64,000 nt of DNA from Mesorhizobium sp. CU3 (GCF_006442965.1 NZ_VFWX01000008.1:62001-126000), one strand, 5' to 3'; counted from the first letter of the stretch, positions 25,920 through 35,098 are shown. Notes: generated by a model not told the origin, from the sequence alone. Numbers and translations are program-made.

Positions 25920-26835
25920 AGCGCACCCTCGGATCGACCACCGCGTAGAGCAGATCGACGATCAGGTTGAAGACGATGGTGAAGAGCGCGATCACCACCA
26001 CGGTGCCCATGACCAGCGTATAGTCGCGGTTGAGCGCGGCATCGACGAAATAGCGGCCGACGCCGGGGATGGAGAAGATCGTCTCGACGATGATCGAGCC
26101 GGTCAACAGCGCCGCCGCCGCCGGACCGGTGAAAGAGACGATCGGCAGCACGGCGCCGCGCAGCGCGTGCTTGACCACCACCGACCAGTCGGAGAGGCCG
26201 AGCGCCCGGGCGGTGCGGATATGATGCGAGCGCAGGCTCTCGATCATCGAGCCGCGCATCAGCCGGGCTACGATGGCAATCTGCGGCAGGGCCAGCGTCA
26301 GCACCGGGCCGACCTTGTTGATCAGGGCGCCATCACCCCAGCCGCCGATCGGCAGGAGTTTCCAGGACAGTCCGAAGACAAGCTGGATCACCGGCGCGAT
26401 GACGAAGGTCGGGATAGTGCTTCCGGCGGTGGCCAAAGCGATCACCGAATAGTCGGCAATCCTGTTCTGGTTGAGCGCCGCGATGGTGCCGAGGACCGAG
26501 CCGAGCAGCAGCGCCAGCACAAGGGCCGAGGTGCCGATCTGGATCGAGATCGGCAGGCCCTTGGCGAACAGCTCGGTGACGGTGAAATCCGGCAGATTGT
26601 AGCTCGGGCCGAAATTGCCGCGCAGCAAATTGCCGAGATAATGGACATATTGCAGCCAGAGCGGATCGTTGAGGCCGAACTGGGCCTCGATATTGGCCCT
26701 GATCTCGGGGCTAAGCCCCCGCTCCTGGTTGAACGGGCCGCCCGGGGCGACGCGGATCAGGAAGAACGCCACCGTCACGATGACGAACAGCGTCGGAATG
26801 GCGGTCAACAACCGCCGGAAGACATAACGCAGCAT
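25912..26835 (-). CDS. Peptide ABC transporter permease (OppB/DppB type)
   Basis: 307 residues, six membrane segments. It starts MLRYVFRRLLTAIPTLFVI, the standard OppB N-terminus. The EAA loop is HHIRTARALGLSDWSVVVKHALRGA, and the C-terminal part is SIPGVGRYFVDAALNRDYTLVMG. It forms the transmembrane channel with the OppC-type protein encoded next. A stem-loop lies between it and the upstream binding-protein gene. Confidence 0.93.
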   Translation of the reverse strand: MLRYVFRRLLTAIPTLFVIVTVAFFLIRVAPGGPFNQERGLSPEIRANIEAQFGLNDPLWLQYVHYLGNLLRGNFGPSYNLPDFTVTELFAKGLPISIQIGTSALVLALLLGSVLGTIAALNQNRIADYSVIALATAGSTIPTFVIAPVIQLVFGLSWKLLPIGGWGDGALINKVGPVLTLALPQIAIVARLMRGSMIESLRSHHIRTARALGLSDWSVVVKHALRGAVLPIVSFTGPAAAALLTGSIIVETIFSIPGVGRYFVDAALNRDYTLVMGTVVVIALFTIVFNLIVDLLYAVVDPRVRYD

Positions 26836-26961
26836 CGGCGCCCCGCTTCAGCCAGGGCGACGGCTCTCCAGACGAAGATCCGGCGCATTGGCATCTCTGA
26901 TCTTCGCACCAGGCAGTTGAAAATCCAACCTGACTTTCAGCCCGGCACGACCACAGACCGC

Positions 26962-26996
26962 GGCCGCCGCTCTCAAAAGAAAGCGGCGGCGCGGCC
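26962..26996 (-). terminator. Stem-loop between binding-protein and permease genes
   Basis: GGCCGCCGCT (26962-26971) pairs with AGCGGCGGCGCGGCC (26982-26996) apart from a bulge, around a short A-rich loop. No T-run follows on the minus strand, so it is more likely a 3'-end stabiliser or partial terminator that lets the binding protein outnumber the permeases than a full terminator. Confidence 0.45.
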
Positions 26997-27007
26997 AAGG
27001 TTTCCGG

Positions 27008-28600
27008 TCAGTCCTTGGTGATGAAGCGGGACGGATGGATGTCCATGACATTGTCGGTGAAGCCATGCAGCTTCGAGGACACGATGTCGTGGTAGCTGTA
27101 ATAGAGCAGCGGGATCTGGCCGACATCGTCGACGAGGATGCGCTCGGCGTCGGCGAGGTCTTTCATGCGCTCTTCCGGCTTGCCGCCGGCGGCGGCGGCC
27201 TTGTCCATGGCAGCCTCGTAAGCCGGGCTGTCATAGTTCGAGTAGTTGTTGCCGCTCGCCTTGCGCGAGATGCCGAGGAAGGTCTCGGGATCCTTGTAGT
27301 CGGCGATCCAGGCGGCGCGGGCGACGTCGTAATTGCCCTTCTGCTCGAGGAAGCCGTAGTGGGTCTTGGTGTCGGTGTTGAGCAGCGTCACCTCGACGCC
27401 GAGCGGCTTCAGCTGTTCCTGGATGGCCACCGCGGTGTTCTTGTGGTTCTCCGAGGTGTTGTAGCGGATCTCCATCTTCAGCGGATGCTCGGGCGTGTAG
27501 CCGAGCTTCTCCAGCACCTTCTTGGCCGCGTCCTCGCGGTCGATCTGCGACATGTCGGCGAATTTGGCGAGCGACGGCGTGTAGCCCTCGACGCCCGGAG
27601 GCACCATCGAATATCCGGGCAGCATCGAGTTCTGCCAGACCTTCTCGGCGAGGAAGTCGCGGTCGATCGCCATCGAGATGGCGTTGCGCAGCTCGATGTT
27701 GTTCCACGGCTCCTTGTCGGTCTTGATGGCGTAGTAGTAGGTGCCGAGATACGGCCCGACGCGGATCTGGTCGCCGAACTTGGTTTTCAGGTCGGCAAGC
27801 TGCTCGGTCGGCAGGTCGTCATAGCTGTCGAGCTCGCCGGCCTCGAAACGCTTCATGGCCGAGGAGCGGTCCTCGGTCGGGATGTAGTTGACGGTGTCGA
27901 TCTTGACGCTGGCCGCGTCCCAGAATTTCGGATTCTTGACCAGCTTGAGATGGTCGTTTGGCACCCACTCGGCCAGCGTATAGGCGCCGTTGGAGACGAG
28001 GTTGCCGGGCTTGATCCAGTCGGCGCCAAGCTTGTCCATCGAGGCCTTGTTGACCGGATAGGTCGCCTGGTGGGTCAGCATCTCGAGGAAGTAAGGCGTC
28101 GGCGCCTTCAGCGTGATCTCCAGCGTGTTGGCGTCGATGGCCTTCACGCCCATGTCATCGGCCTTGCCCTTCTTGGTGTTGAAGTCCTCGGCTCCCTTCA
28201 CCGGATAGAGCATCGAGGCGTATTCGGCGCCGGTCGCCGGGTCCTCCAGGCGATGGAAGGCATAGACGAAATCCTCGGCCGTCACCGGGCTGCCGTCCGA
28301 CCACAGGCCATCCTTGCGCAGCTTGAAGGTATAGACGGTGCCGTCGTCCGATACGGTCCAGCTCTCGGCGGCGCCGGGGATGAGATTGGTCTTCTCGTCC
28401 TGCATGACCAGTCCCTGGAACAGGTCGCGCAGGATGTTGGCTTCGTAGACGGTCGAGGTCTTGTGCGGATCGACGGATTCAGGCTCCGCGGCGCTGCCGC
28501 GGTTGTAGACAACTTCGGCAAAAGCGTGCGTGTAGAAGGCACCCGTGGACAGCGCCATGGTAGTGGCGAACACCGTCGCCTTCAGCATGTTTTTCAGCAT
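27008..28600 (-). CDS. Oligopeptide ABC transporter substrate-binding protein (OppA-like)
   Basis: 530 residues. A signal peptide (1-28, ends HAFA) precedes the SBP family 5 fold: YNRGSAAEPESVDPHKTS, WTVSDDGTVYTFKLRKDGLWSDG, SNGAYTLAEWVPNDHLKLVKNP and AISMAIDRDFLAEKVW. No lipobox is present, so it is a soluble periplasmic protein. Sequence flavour is OppA/MppA (EPESVDPHK), suggesting peptides, possibly cell-wall peptides. It is the first gene of the importer. GGGAG lies a few bases before the ATG. The long leader carries a perfect palindrome and a GC-rich hairpin. Confidence 0.92.
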   Translation of the reverse strand: MLKNMLKATVFATTMALSTGAFYTHAFAEVVYNRGSAAEPESVDPHKTSTVYEANILRDLFQGLVMQDEKTNLIPGAAESWTVSDDGTVYTFKLRKDGLWSDGSPVTAEDFVYAFHRLEDPATGAEYASMLYPVKGAEDFNTKKGKADDMGVKAIDANTLEITLKAPTPYFLEMLTHQATYPVNKASMDKLGADWIKPGNLVSNGAYTLAEWVPNDHLKLVKNPKFWDAASVKIDTVNYIPTEDRSSAMKRFEAGELDSYDDLPTEQLADLKTKFGDQIRVGPYLGTYYYAIKTDKEPWNNIELRNAISMAIDRDFLAEKVWQNSMLPGYSMVPPGVEGYTPSLAKFADMSQIDREDAAKKVLEKLGYTPEHPLKMEIRYNTSENHKNTAVAIQEQLKPLGVEVTLLNTDTKTHYGFLEQKGNYDVARAAWIADYKDPETFLGISRKASGNNYSNYDSPAYEAAMDKAAAAGGKPEERMKDLADAERILVDDVGQIPLLYYSYHDIVSSKLHGFTDNVMDIHPSRFITKD

Positions 28601-28893
28601 GAAGTTTCTCCCTGTCGGCGCGGCCCCTCAGCCACACCTCCTTAAGTGTTGACGCTCCGGAACCGTTGAAACGGCCGTTTCAAGCGTGCCGCCGGTCCCT
28701 TCCGGCGGCGGGTGGCAGGAGACTAGACAGAGGAGTATTTTATTTCAACCATTGCCTGATTGACGCTAAGTGAGCGCCGTTGCGCTAAATCAGCGAAATC
28801 TAAAAGCTTAGAGCCTGACTTCAACTTGGCACACCTGTCGGTTGTTCAGCGCATTTTCTGTTTCTGCAAGCAGGTTTTGGCATTCTGCGCACC
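28601..28893. other. Divergent intergenic region between oppA-like and tadE-like genes
   Basis: 293 bases without a gene. On the left side are the oppA-like leader with the palindrome at 28666-28683 and a hairpin GCCGCCGG-N6-CCGGCGGC at 28688-28709. The centre is AT-rich (28737-28815) and is the probable promoter zone for both directions. Confidence 0.5.
28666..28683. promoter_or_regulatory. Perfect 18-bp palindrome upstream of the oppA-like gene
   Basis: TTGAAACGGCCGTTTCAA reads the same on both strands and lies 66 bases before the oppA-like start. The form GAAACG-CGTTTC is typical of operators of LacI/GalR-type and other dimeric repressors. No regulator gene is adjacent, so the binding protein is unknown. 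Confidence 0.5.
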
Positions 28894-29340
28894 ATGCTGA
28901 AGAACCGAAAAAGCTCCGTTTCGTGGTCTCGTTTGCGGGTGGACGCCGCGGGCACGACGGCGATCGAATTCGCCATGCTAGCGCCGGTCTTCATCCTGCT
29001 TCTGCTCGGCATGGTTGCATACGGAATCTATTTCGGCGCCAGCCATTCGGTGCAGCAGATCGCGGCCGATGCGGCGCGAACGGCGATCGCCGGGCTCAAC
29101 CAGACGGAGCGGCAGGCGCTTGTGACCGATTTCATCGCCAACGATGTCTCAGGCTATCCCTTCGTCGATCCCAAGAAGCTGACGGTCAACGCGCAGGACA
29201 GCGTCGCCGACGGCAGCCAGTTCGTCGTCTCGGTCACCTACGACGCGCGCAACCTGCCGATCTGGAATCTGTTCCAAAGCCTGCCGCTGCCGGGCACGAC
29301 GATCCAGCGCCAGTCGACGATCCGCGTCGGAGGCATATGA
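28894..29340 (+). CDS. TadE-like pilus assembly / pseudopilin protein
   Basis: 148 residues. Near the N-terminus GTTAIEFAMLAPVFILLLLGMVAYGIYF is the TadE motif: Glu followed by a hydrophobic helix, resembling a prepilin. The remainder is a small extracytoplasmic domain (VDPKKLTVNAQDSVADGSQFVVSVTY). TadE and TadF proteins are minor pseudopilins of tad (Flp) secretion systems. No other tad genes (cpaABCEF, tadA, tadB, tadC) are near, so this pair is a stand-alone locus. The next gene overlaps its stop. Confidence 0.87.
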   Translation: MLKNRKSSVSWSRLRVDAAGTTAIEFAMLAPVFILLLLGMVAYGIYFGASHSVQQIAADAARTAIAGLNQTERQALVTDFIANDVSGYPFVDPKKLTVNAQDSVADGSQFVVSVTYDARNLPIWNLFQSLPLPGTTIQRQSTIRVGGI

Positions 29341-31154
29341 TGCGCACCAAGGGGGGATTGTTGGCGACGACGCGGCGGCTGCTCGCCGACAGGACCGCCA
29401 ATTTCGCCGTCATGACGGCGCTGTGCACGCCGGTGGCGCTGGCCTTGGCCGCCTTCGCCGTGGACCAGGGCGCGCTCTACAATGAACGCCGTGCCGCGCA
29501 GTCGATCGCCGACCTTGCGGCGATCACCGCGGCCTCGAACATCAACAATGCCCAGCAGGCGGCATTGACCACGCTGAGCGACAACGGCATCACCTCTGTC
29601 GCCGTCCAGCAGCAGGGCGCGACGGTCGCGCCGACCGCGACGAAGGCGGTCATCCAGGTGACGCCGGGACGTTATACCGGGATCACCACCGTCGCCGCCG
29701 GCAGCCGCTTCGAGGCGGGCAAAACGCCCTACAATGCCGTGCAGGTGACGCTGAAGAAGCAAGGCACGCTCTATTTTGCCGGCTCGATCATGGCGCCGCC
29801 GACGATCGGCACGAGTGCAATCGCCAGCGCGCAGCCGCAAGCAGCCTTCTCGGTCGGCTCGCGGCTCGCCAGCCTCAATGGCGGCCTTCTCAATGCGTTG
29901 CTCGGCGGCCTTCTCGGCGGCAACGTCTCGCTTAGCGTCATGGACTATAATTCGCTGGTCTCGGCCGATATCGATGTGCTTTCCTTCACCGATGCGCTGG
30001 CGACGCAATTGCACCTGACCGGCGTTTCCTACAGCGACGTGCTCGCCTCGAAGGCAACGGTCGGACAGATCGCCACGGCCATGGCCAACGTTCCCGGGCT
30101 TGGCAATACGGCCAAGGTGGCCTTGCAGATCATGGCCTCCAGCGCCACCAACAGCGTCAAGATCCCGCTCAGCACGTTGATCGATCTCGGCACGGTCGGC
30201 AATCTCGGCATCGGCCAGAAGCCGCCGGGACTCAACGTTTCGGCTAGTGCGCTCAGCATGCTGACGGCGGCGGCGGCCTTGGCAAACGGCAGCAACCAGG
30301 TTGCGGTCAATCTCGGCGCCACGATACCGGGACTGACATCGACGACGCTTGCCATCGCCATCGGCGAGCCGATGCAGAATTCGGCCTGGCTTTCGGTGGG
30401 AGGCGCAGGAACCGTGGTCCGCACGGCGCAGACGCGCATCAAGCTCAACGCCAGCGTCGGCATTGGAAACGGCAACAATGGCAACGGCTACGGCAATGGA
30501 AATGGAAACGGCAATGCCGGCGTAAATCTGGGCGGCGGCGTCAAGCTGCTCGCGGTCAACCTGCCGCTCAATGTCGAGGTCGCCTATGCGGAAGCCAAGC
30601 TGACCGATATCAGCTGTCCGACCGGTCCCTCGAGCATCCAGGTCTCGATCGCCGCCCAGCCTGGCGTGGTAGAGGCGCATCTCGCCGACAGCAATGCCAC
30701 GGGCTTCGCCGACTTCACCAAGCCGCAATCCTTCACCAACGCCGAAATCGCCGATGTCAGCCTGAAGCTGCTTTTGATCAATCTCAGCCTGATCCAGATC
30801 AACGGCTCATCGGCCTTTTCGATCACCAACATGGCGCCGACCAACCTGACCTTCAACGCCACCGATATCGCCAACAAGACGATCAAGACGGTGTCGACCA
30901 AGAACCTGACGCAGTCGCTGACCACATCGCTGGTCAACAATCTGTCGCTGACGGTCAGCGCGCTTGGCCTCGGCATCGATGTCACCGCGCTTCTGGGCAC
31001 GGTGAAGCCGGCGGTGGTAACGGTGCTCAACGGTGTGACCGCGCCGGTCGACAGCCTGCTCTACAACGTGCTCGGCGCGCTCGGCGTGCGTGTCGGCGAG
31101 GCCGACGTGCGGGTCACCGGCGCGACCTGCGGACGCTCGGTGCTGGTCCAGTAA
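29340..31154 (+). CDS. TadG-like protein with long extracytoplasmic domain
   Basis: 604 residues from the ATG at 29340; the ATG at 29337 is also in frame, but GGAGG at 29329-29333 is better placed for 29340. The N-terminus DRTANFAVMTALCTPVALALAAFAVDQGALY is the TadG (TadE-like) membrane anchor. The rest is a Ser/Thr/Asn-rich surface-protein-like region with a short glycine-asparagine repeat at about residues 380-396 (NGNNGNGYGNGNGNGN), and two Cys residues (in DISCPTG and GATCGRS) that may pair. TadG proteins sit in the inner membrane with large periplasmic parts. It is coupled to the TadE-like gene. Confidence 0.85.
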   Translation: MRTKGGLLATTRRLLADRTANFAVMTALCTPVALALAAFAVDQGALYNERRAAQSIADLAAITAASNINNAQQAALTTLSDNGITSVAVQQQGATVAPTATKAVIQVTPGRYTGITTVAAGSRFEAGKTPYNAVQVTLKKQGTLYFAGSIMAPPTIGTSAIASAQPQAAFSVGSRLASLNGGLLNALLGGLLGGNVSLSVMDYNSLVSADIDVLSFTDALATQLHLTGVSYSDVLASKATVGQIATAMANVPGLGNTAKVALQIMASSATNSVKIPLSTLIDLGTVGNLGIGQKPPGLNVSASALSMLTAAAALANGSNQVAVNLGATIPGLTSTTLAIAIGEPMQNSAWLSVGGAGTVVRTAQTRIKLNASVGIGNGNNGNGYGNGNGNGNAGVNLGGGVKLLAVNLPLNVEVAYAEAKLTDISCPTGPSSIQVSIAAQPGVVEAHLADSNATGFADFTKPQSFTNAEIADVSLKLLLINLSLIQINGSSAFSITNMAPTNLTFNATDIANKTIKTVSTKNLTQSLTTSLVNNLSLTVSALGLGIDVTALLGTVKPAVVTVLNGVTAPVDSLLYNVLGALGVRVGEADVRVTGATCGRSVLVQ

Positions 31155-31169
31155 CTCCCATCGAGGCGA

Positions 31170-32825
31170 TCAGCCAAGCGCACCGACGAAACAGCCCAAA
31201 GGCGGCAGCGCCACCCCCGTTTCCTCCAGCACGCCGCCAAGAACCCCGGCGACATCGACGGCAAGCGCCGTCACCTCGACATCGCCAAGCTCCGGCGGCG
31301 GCGCCCAGCCTGCCGCCTCGCCGGCGAAGTTGAAGACGCAAAGCAGTTTTTCCCCGTCAAGCTCACGGATGAACGCCAGCACATCGCCTTCCGCATCGAG
31401 GAAACGAATCGAGCCGCCGCTCAGCGCCGGATGGCGCTTGCGCAGCGCCAGCACCGCGCGATAGGCGGCAAGCACCGAAGCATCCTCGCCATTCTCCACA
31501 TCCACCGCGCGGGCGCGCTGCGCCTGCGGCACCGGCAGCCAAGGCTTGCCGGTCGAGAAGCCGGCATTTTCGGCTCCGGCTTCCCAGACCATCGGCGTGC
31601 GGCAGCCATCCCTGCCCTTCACGCCCGGCCAGAAGCGTATGCCGAGCGGATCGCGCAGATCCTCATAGGCGAGTTCCGCTTCCTCGAGGCCAAGCTCTTC
31701 ACCTTGGTAGAGACAGATCGAGCCACGCAGGCAGGCAAGCAACGCGATCGAGAATTTGGCCACCCCGTCCGGGTTGTCGCCGGGCCTGGTCCATCGGCTG
31801 ACATGGCGCACGACGTCGTGGTTTGAGAAGGCCCAGCAGACCCAGCCGTCGGGCGCCGCCTTCTCGAACGCCTCGACGCAGCCGCGCACATGAGCGGCCG
31901 AAAATTGCGGCCCGAGCAGGTCGAACGTGTAGCACATCTGCAGCTTGTCGCCGCCCGATGTGTAAGCGGCGAGCGTCTGCAGCGAGCGCTCCTCGTCGCC
32001 GACCTCGCCGACCGCGGCGCGATCCGGGTATTCGTTGAGCAAAGCGCGGAAGCGCTTCAGGAAATCGAGGTTTTCGGGGCGCGACTTGTCGAACAGATGC
32101 TCCTGGAAAGCATAGGTGCTGGTCGAGCCATTGGTGCCGGCGACGCTCGCGGCCAAAGGCGGGTTGTCGCGCAGCCAGCGGTCGTGGACGTAATAGTTGA
32201 CGGTGTCCAGGCGAAAGCCGTCGACGTCGCGTTCCAACCAGAAGCGAACGGTGTCGAGCAGCGCGTCCTGCACCTGCGTCGTGTGGAAGTTCAAATCAGG
32301 TTGCGCCGCAAGGAAATTGTGCATGTAATATTGCCGGCGGGTGGCGTCCCATTCCCAGGATGGTCCGCCGAAGACCGACAGCCAATTGTTGGGGGCGTTG
32401 CCGTCCGGTCTGGCGTCGGCCCAGACATACCATTCGGCCTTGGCGTTGTCGCGGCTGGCGCGGCTTTCGACGAACCATTCATGCTTGTCGGAAGAATGCG
32501 AGATCACTTGGTCGATGATGAGCTTCAGCCCCAGCCGATGCGCCTCGGCGATCAAAGCGTCGAAGTCCTCGAGCGTGCCGAAGATCGGATCGACGTCGCG
32601 GTAGTCGGACACATCGTAGCCCATATCGGCCATCGGCGACTTGAAGAAGGGCGACAGCCAGATGGCATCGACGCCGAGCGAGGCGACATGGCCAAGCCGC
32701 GCGGTGATCCCTTTCAGGTCGCCGCTGCCGTCGCCGGTGGTGTCCTGGAAGGAGCGCGGATAGATCTGGTAGATGACGCAGCCGCGCCACCACTCGGCCC
32801 CCTGCTCCGCATTCTCGCCACCCAT
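31170..32825 (-). CDS. aglA: Alpha-glucosidase (GH13, oligo-1,6-glucosidase type)
   Basis: 551 residues from the ATG at 32825, which overlaps the glgX stop by one base (TGATG). The open frame runs further 5' only inside glgX. GH13 motifs: IYPRSFQDTTGDGSGDLKGI, DVDGFRLDTVNYY (nucleophile Asp), AVGEVGDEE (acid/base Glu) and FSNHDVVRHVSRW (third Asp). Residues after QVISHSS fit alpha-glucosidase rather than trehalose synthase. No signal peptide, so it works in the cytoplasm and would release glucose from the short branches freed by GlgX and GlgP, or from imported disaccharides as AglA does in S. meliloti. Confidence 0.88.
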   Translation of the reverse strand: MGGENAEQGAEWWRGCVIYQIYPRSFQDTTGDGSGDLKGITARLGHVASLGVDAIWLSPFFKSPMADMGYDVSDYRDVDPIFGTLEDFDALIAEAHRLGLKLIIDQVISHSSDKHEWFVESRASRDNAKAEWYVWADARPDGNAPNNWLSVFGGPSWEWDATRRQYYMHNFLAAQPDLNFHTTQVQDALLDTVRFWLERDVDGFRLDTVNYYVHDRWLRDNPPLAASVAGTNGSTSTYAFQEHLFDKSRPENLDFLKRFRALLNEYPDRAAVGEVGDEERSLQTLAAYTSGGDKLQMCYTFDLLGPQFSAAHVRGCVEAFEKAAPDGWVCWAFSNHDVVRHVSRWTRPGDNPDGVAKFSIALLACLRGSICLYQGEELGLEEAELAYEDLRDPLGIRFWPGVKGRDGCRTPMVWEAGAENAGFSTGKPWLPVPQAQRARAVDVENGEDASVLAAYRAVLALRKRHPALSGGSIRFLDAEGDVLAFIRELDGEKLLCVFNFAGEAAGWAPPPELGDVEVTALAVDVAGVLGGVLEETGVALPPLGCFVGALG

Positions 32826-34858
32826 CAGGAACCCTTCCTGGCGCGGGCCTTCCTGACCCGGCCTTCGATCATAAAATTGACGCTGCGGCCTGGCAGCGGC
32901 CGCGCCATGTCGACCGACTGTCCTTCGATTGCCGGACGCCACGCAAAACCCTCCCGCGTGGGTAAGGCGAAGACGCATTGGCGGCGGTCGCCATTGACCA
33001 GGACCGCAAGGCGGTCGCCTTCGCCATCGCCGAGCAGCATGACGAGGCGATGGCGCGCGGGATCGTTCCAGTCGGCTTCGCTCAAAGGCGCGCCGGTCTC
33101 GGCCAGCCAGGCGACATCGGGAATGTCCGAGCCTTGCGGCGGCTTTCCGGTGAGAAAGCGCGTGTCGGTCAAGGCCGGGAAGGCGCGACGCAGCGCCGAC
33201 AGCGCCGATGTGTATGTCTCGAGCGCCCGGTCGCGGCCGGTCCAATCGAGCCAGGTGATGGCGTTGTCCTGCGCATAGGCGTTGTTGTTGCCTTGCTGCG
33301 TGCGGCCGAATTCGTCGCCGGCGGTCAGCATGACGGTGCCGCGCGAGGCAAAGAGCGTGGCCAGCAGCGCCCGCAGATCGTTCGATCGGGCTTTCACAAT
33401 CGCCGTGTCGCCCGTCTCGCCCTCGACGCCGTTGTTCCAGGACAGATTGTCGTTGTGGCCGTCGCGGTTCTGCTCGCCATTGGCGGCGTTGTGCTTGCGC
33501 TCATAGGCAACGATGTCGGCCAGCGTCATGCCGTCATGCGCGGCGATAAAATTGACGCTACGGCTGACCGGCTGGCCTTCCCTGCCGAACACATCGGACG
33601 ATCCGGCAAGCCGCGTGGCGAGCGAACCGATCGCGCCGGCATCGCCGCGCCAGAAGCGCCTGATATCGTCGCGGTAGCGGTCGTTCCATTCCAGGTATGG
33701 CGCACTGAAGTTGCCGAGCTGGTAGCCGTTCGGACCGATGTCCCACGGCTCGGCGATCAGCACGCGGTCGGCGAGCACAGGATCGGCCGCGATGGCGCGA
33801 AGCAGCGGCGCGTCCGGATCGAACGAACCACTGACGCGGCCAAGCACCGGCGCGAGGTCGAAGCGGAAACCGTCGACGCCGGCCTGGCGCACGAAATGGC
33901 GGAGCGTGTCTAGCACCATCTCGCGCACCAGCGGATGATCGCAGGCTACGGTGTTGCCGGTGCCGGTGTCGTTGGCCAAGCGGCCATCCGGCAGCTGCGT
34001 GTAATAGGCCTGCGCGTCAAGGCCGCGCAGCGACAAAGTCGGGCCCAACCGGTCGCTCTCGCCGGTGTGGTTGAAGACGAGGTCGAGGATGGTGCCGATG
34101 CCGGCCTTGCGCAACGCCGCCACGGTGTCACGCAGTTCCTTCAGGCCGCCCGGCGCCAGGCGCGGGTCGAGCGCCATGAAGGTGACGGGATTGTAGCCCC
34201 AGGCGTTGCTCAGGCCCAGCGGCGGCAGATGCCGCTCGTCGATCGAGGCGGTGATCGGCATCAATTCGACGGCGGAGACGCCGAGGCGTTTCAGATGATC
34301 GAGGATGGCGGGATGGGCGAGTGCTGCGATGGTGCCGCGCTGCGCTTCCGGCACATCCGGATGCAGCTTGGTGAAGGAGCGGACGTTGAGCTCGTAGATC
34401 AGGCCGCCTGGCTGGAAGACGGGCGGCAACGGCGCCACCGGCTCAGGCAGTGCGACCACGATTGCCTTGGGCATCAGCGAGGCCGTGTCGGCGCCTTCGT
34501 TGCGTTTGGCAGCGAGCCGCCAGTGGTACTGGTAGGGACGATCGATCTCGATGGCGTAGGGGTCGGTGAGCAGCTTGTCCGGATCAAACCATAGGCCGCG
34601 TTCTGGCGCATTGGGACCGTCCGCGCGAAAGCCGTAACGGGCGCCAGCTTTGATGTCTTGCACGAAGCCTTGAAAAGCCGCCCAATCCTCTCCCAGGGGC
34701 GGCAGTGGGGTTCGCACCAGCTCTATGCGTTGTGTCTCGACCGCGCCGGTCGGATCAAACAAAGAAACCCAGCCGCGTGTTGCGCTCTTCGAGGCAAAGG
34801 CAAATTGAACGCCCTTGCCGACAGCGTTGAACGACAGCTTGGCGCCCAGATTGCTCAC
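32825..34858 (-). CDS. glgX: Glycogen debranching enzyme GlgX
   Basis: About 677 residues from a GTG at 34858. An upstream GTG at 34912 adds 18 residues but abuts a dispersed repeat, whereas GAGG lies nine bases before 34858 and the protein then begins SNLGAKLS, as the family does. N-terminal CBM48 module (1-150), then the GH13_11 isoamylase barrel: GLIYELNVRSFTKLHPDVP, GFRFDLAPVLGR (nucleophile Asp), LIAEPWDIGPNGYQLGNF (Glu) and FIAAHDGMTLADIV (third catalytic Asp). It cuts alpha-1,6 branches left by glycogen phosphorylase. It is separated from pgm by repeat copy 1. Confidence 0.92.
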   Translation of the reverse strand: MSNLGAKLSFNAVGKGVQFAFASKSATRGWVSLFDPTGAVETQRIELVRTPLPPLGEDWAAFQGFVQDIKAGARYGFRADGPNAPERGLWFDPDKLLTDPYAIEIDRPYQYHWRLAAKRNEGADTASLMPKAIVVALPEPVAPLPPVFQPGGLIYELNVRSFTKLHPDVPEAQRGTIAALAHPAILDHLKRLGVSAVELMPITASIDERHLPPLGLSNAWGYNPVTFMALDPRLAPGGLKELRDTVAALRKAGIGTILDLVFNHTGESDRLGPTLSLRGLDAQAYYTQLPDGRLANDTGTGNTVACDHPLVREMVLDTLRHFVRQAGVDGFRFDLAPVLGRVSGSFDPDAPLLRAIAADPVLADRVLIAEPWDIGPNGYQLGNFSAPYLEWNDRYRDDIRRFWRGDAGAIGSLATRLAGSSDVFGREGQPVSRSVNFIAAHDGMTLADIVAYERKHNAANGEQNRDGHNDNLSWNNGVEGETGDTAIVKARSNDLRALLATLFASRGTVMLTAGDEFGRTQQGNNNAYAQDNAITWLDWTGRDRALETYTSALSALRRAFPALTDTRFLTGKPPQGSDIPDVAWLAETGAPLSEADWNDPARHRLVMLLGDGEGDRLAVLVNGDRRQCVFALPTREGFAWRPAIEGQSVDMARPLPGRSVNFMIEGRVRKARARKGS

Positions 34859-34918
34859 GCTTGCCAACCTCGTTGGTTGTTGCAAACGTTGGAGATTGGC
34901 CAAAACCTCCACGACGTC

Positions 34919-35098
34919 GTCATCCCAGGGCGAAGCAGGAGCGAAGCTCCGTCGCGGAGACCCTGGGATCCATGCCGTGACCTCAAGCGTGGAGTACAGC
35001 GGAGCAGAATTCTGGACCGTGGCAACGCCCTGACGTCACGGCATGGATCCTCGGGTCTGCGCCGCGTCACTTCGCTCCTTGCTCCGCCCGTGGATGAC
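34919..35098. repeat. Large palindromic dispersed repeat, copy 1 (between pgm and glgX)
   Basis: 180 bases bounded by GTCATCC and GGATGAC. Inside, GGATCCATGCCGTGAC (34966-34981) and GTCACGGCATGGATCC (35035-35050) form a perfect 16-bp stem. It shares the central GCAGAATTCTG and the right-hand CGCTCCTTGCT-CGCCC block with the copy at 51916-52070. It is non-coding and looks like a REP/MITE-type element. It carries an extra insert GAAGCAGGAGCGAAGCTCC in the left arm. Confidence 0.85.

Noticed and set aside
32826..33245. 5' extension of the alpha-glucosidase frame into glgX
   Set aside because: The extension is a shadow of glgX; the ATG at 32825 in a TGATG overlap gives the normal GH13 N-terminus.
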